Shown piece after piece: positions 6,564-7,421 of a stretch of 7,421 bases of DNA. How positions within the stretch are numbered: position 1 is the stretch's first letter; each line of letters starts with the position of its first letter. The stretch is from contig CAAGLU010000202.1 of the NCBI GenBank assembly GCA_900770865.1, forward strand, positions 1 through 7,421, read 5' to 3'. The notes under the pieces were generated by a model. The model saw nothing but the letters and a program-made list of their open reading frames with translations. It was not told where the DNA came from and did not search any database. Origin of the DNA: an uncultured Atopobiaceae bacterium. Its GTDB lineage: Bacteria; Actinomycetota; Coriobacteriia; Coriobacteriales; Atopobiaceae. A program made the position numbers and the translations under genes.

Positions 6564-6679
6564 GCTGCCTCCCGCTTGCTGGGTCGCCAAACTGTGCAGA
6601 TGAGAACAGTCTACGCAACGTGCGCGGCGTTCATGCCCGCTTGCCCGAACGACCCCGTGAGCGTTATGCGTGCAGCAGC

Positions 6680-6740
6680 GGACCCAGGCGGCGGGCCTGT
6701 CGGCTCCCGATCGGACCCACGATCCTCCCCAATCGGACCC
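6680..6740. repeat. Three GGACCC direct repeats spaced 33 and 22 bases
   Basis: GGACCC occurs at 6680-6685, 6713-6718 and 6735-6740. The last two belong to a longer shared string, ATCGGACCC (6710-6718 and 6732-6740). The spacings are multiples of 11 bases, so the copies would face roughly the same side of the helix, as repeated protein-binding sites often do. They lie about 115-175 bases upstream of the SIS gene start. Function is unknown. Confidence 0.5.
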
Positions 6741-6828
6741 GCCGGCTTCCAATTATTGAACGATATTTCTGGTGAGAACGGCATCAGCCCAGATAAAAAA
6801 TAATCAGCTCGGAAAATCGCGCAATAAT

Positions 6829-6834
6829 TGTCAA
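6829..6834 (-). promoter_or_regulatory. Perfect TTGACA -35 hexamer, leftward
   Basis: The minus strand reads TTGACA followed by AT-rich sequence, placed correctly to start transcription toward the SIS gene. At 16-18 bases spacing the sequence is CCGAGC, CGAGCT or GAGCTG, which is a poor -10, so either the promoter needs an activator or the hexamer is chance. If used, the leader of the SIS mRNA would be about 240 bases long and include the GGACCC repeats. Confidence 0.3.
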
Positions 6835-6836
6835 CG

Positions 6837-6906
6837 CACGTGTATCGTACGTGACCGCCAAGGTGCTTGGCGGCAAGTCGCCAGGCGGTCAAGGCGCCAG
6901 GTCGTC
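6837..6906. repeat. Cluster of overlapping inverted and tandem repeats
   Basis: Within 70 bases: CACGT (6837-6841) with ACGTG (6849-6853); CCGCCAAG (6855-6862) with CTTGGCGG (6866-6873), a perfect 8-base-pair stem with loop GTG; TGACCGCC (6852-6859) with GGCGGTCA (6884-6891), also perfect; TGGCG (6868-6872) with CGCCA (6879-6883); and a 16-base tandem repeat (6875-6890 and 6891-6906) with 13 matches. The 8-base stem starts 57 bases past the end of the right-hand gene and could be its terminator, without a T-run. The alternative pairings share arms and exclude one another. Confidence 0.7.
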
Positions 6907-6929
6907 TAGCTCCTCTCGGCAACCGGCCC

Positions 6930-7421
6930 TTATATGACCATGTCCACCTCGACGATCTGGGGATCCTTGATTCTTTTGAGCCCTCGTTGCTTGCGTTCGT
7001 CCTGCTCGCGCGCATAGCTGCGTCCCTGCTCCCAGGCGAGAAGCGACCAGATGAGCGTTTGCCTTCGCTTACATACGGCTCGCGACGCCAGCGCGCGCCG
7101 ACTTTCTGCCATGTCCCTGCCAGATAGCAGCTCAATCGTTCGAAACACCTCGAGCATCAACCCGTCGAATCCGCCCTTCCGATAGAGGTCCTCGCTCGTA
7201 GCGGGTAGAACCACAAGCCCCTGGGCTGCAAGTTCTCTGTTTCGGCGCAGGTCATCAAGGACCTTCTCGCGCACCAATCTACAGGCGTCCTCAAGAGCGG
7301 CGGCGGCCGTCTCGTCGGTTGGGGCCAGGGCGCACGCTCGCGCTGCGCCGACGACGCTGTCCAGGTCAAGGTGGTAGAAGCTATCGTAATTGATGCCCAC
7401 GCATGTTCCAGGGATGAGAAT
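6930..7421 (-). CDS. Unrecognised protein, partial (N-terminus beyond right edge)
   Basis: The frame is open from the right edge to TAA at 6930, giving 163 visible codons. A GTG at 7400 could serve as a start (156 residues), but no ribosome binding site precedes it and the upstream codons read as plausible protein (ILIPGTC before VGINYDSF), so I favour a longer gene. The visible part is soluble and mostly helical: an early GINYDSFYHLDLDSVV, a helix-rich Ala/Arg/Glu region (17-60), a possible strand GLVVLP (61-66), GGFDGLMLEVFRTIELLSGRD (76-96), and a highly basic C-terminal part (100-145) rich in Arg, Lys and Gln that ends in a hydrophobic EVDMVI. No signal peptide or membrane segment is visible. 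I do not recognise a family. Codon use is similar to the neighbours. Confidence 0.6.
   Translation of the reverse strand: MLIPGTCVGINYDSFYHLDLDSVVGAARACALAPTDETAAAALEDACRLVREKVLDDLRRNRELAAQGLVVLPATSEDLYRKGGFDGLMLEVFRTIELLSGRDMAESRRALASRAVCKRRQTLIWSLLAWEQGRSYAREQDERKQRGLKRIKDPQIVEVDMVI

Larger units (their letters stand above)
6564..6929. other. 366-base noncoding region between two leftward genes
   Basis: I see no convincing gene here; open frames have no binding site and no familiar sequence. Reading leftward, it holds an inverted-repeat cluster (6906-6837), a TTGACA hexamer (6834-6829), an AT-rich stretch (about 6830-6750, with a CAATTATTG inverted pair at 6750-6758 and 6822-6830), GGACCC direct repeats (6740-6680) and the leader of the SIS gene. 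The promoter of the SIS gene must lie here unless it is read through from the right. Confidence 0.6.

Noticed and set aside
6564..6752. N-terminal extension of the SIS protein to 6752
   Set aside because: Residues are Gly/Arg/Cys/His-rich without domain features, and GGGAGG precedes ATG 6563.
6611..7135. 174-codon minus-strand frame overlapping the right-hand gene and the intergenic region
   Set aside because: It overlaps the more protein-like frame 6930-7421, contains the repeat cluster, and has no binding site or familiar motif.

Overview
The window looks like chromosomal DNA from a high-GC actinobacterium. Gene content, codon use and protein style (an MMPL transporter paired with an exported heptad-repeat protein, and a short RpiR-like SIS protein) are most reminiscent of the Coriobacteriia (Olsenella, Atopobium or Collinsella relatives). 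This assignment is by recognition only; no rRNA or other marker gene is present. I see no insertion sequence, phage gene, CRISPR array, tRNA or rRNA.

Left part (1-4202): a transport module. A TetR-type regulator gene (3612-4202, +) is divergent from a leftward pair made of an MMPL/RND-type transporter (1309-3432) and, 67 bases after it, a secreted protein with a long series of xxxLxxG heptads (start 1241, running off the left edge). The 179-base divergent region holds a 16-base inverted repeat (3469-3484) that is a reasonable candidate operator. The layout implies that the regulator controls export of a hydrophobic or membrane-active substrate by the transporter together with its exported partner.

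Middle part (4398-5870, +): a 490-residue three-part protein. It joins an alpha/beta-hydrolase domain of the small predicted-esterase type, whose nucleophile serine position is glycine, to a long Ala/Glu-rich coiled coil and a histone-H1-like Lys-Ala-Pro tail built on 36-base repeats. This is the most unusual gene of the window.

Right part (5949-7421): two leftward genes. One is a 204-residue SIS-domain protein resembling the sugar-phosphate-binding half of RpiR regulators but without a recognisable DNA-binding half. The other, at the right edge, is an unrecognised partial gene. The 366 bases between them hold an AT-rich stretch with a perfect TTGACA hexamer, a cluster of overlapping inverted repeats and a set of GGACCC direct repeats spaced by multiples of 11 bases.
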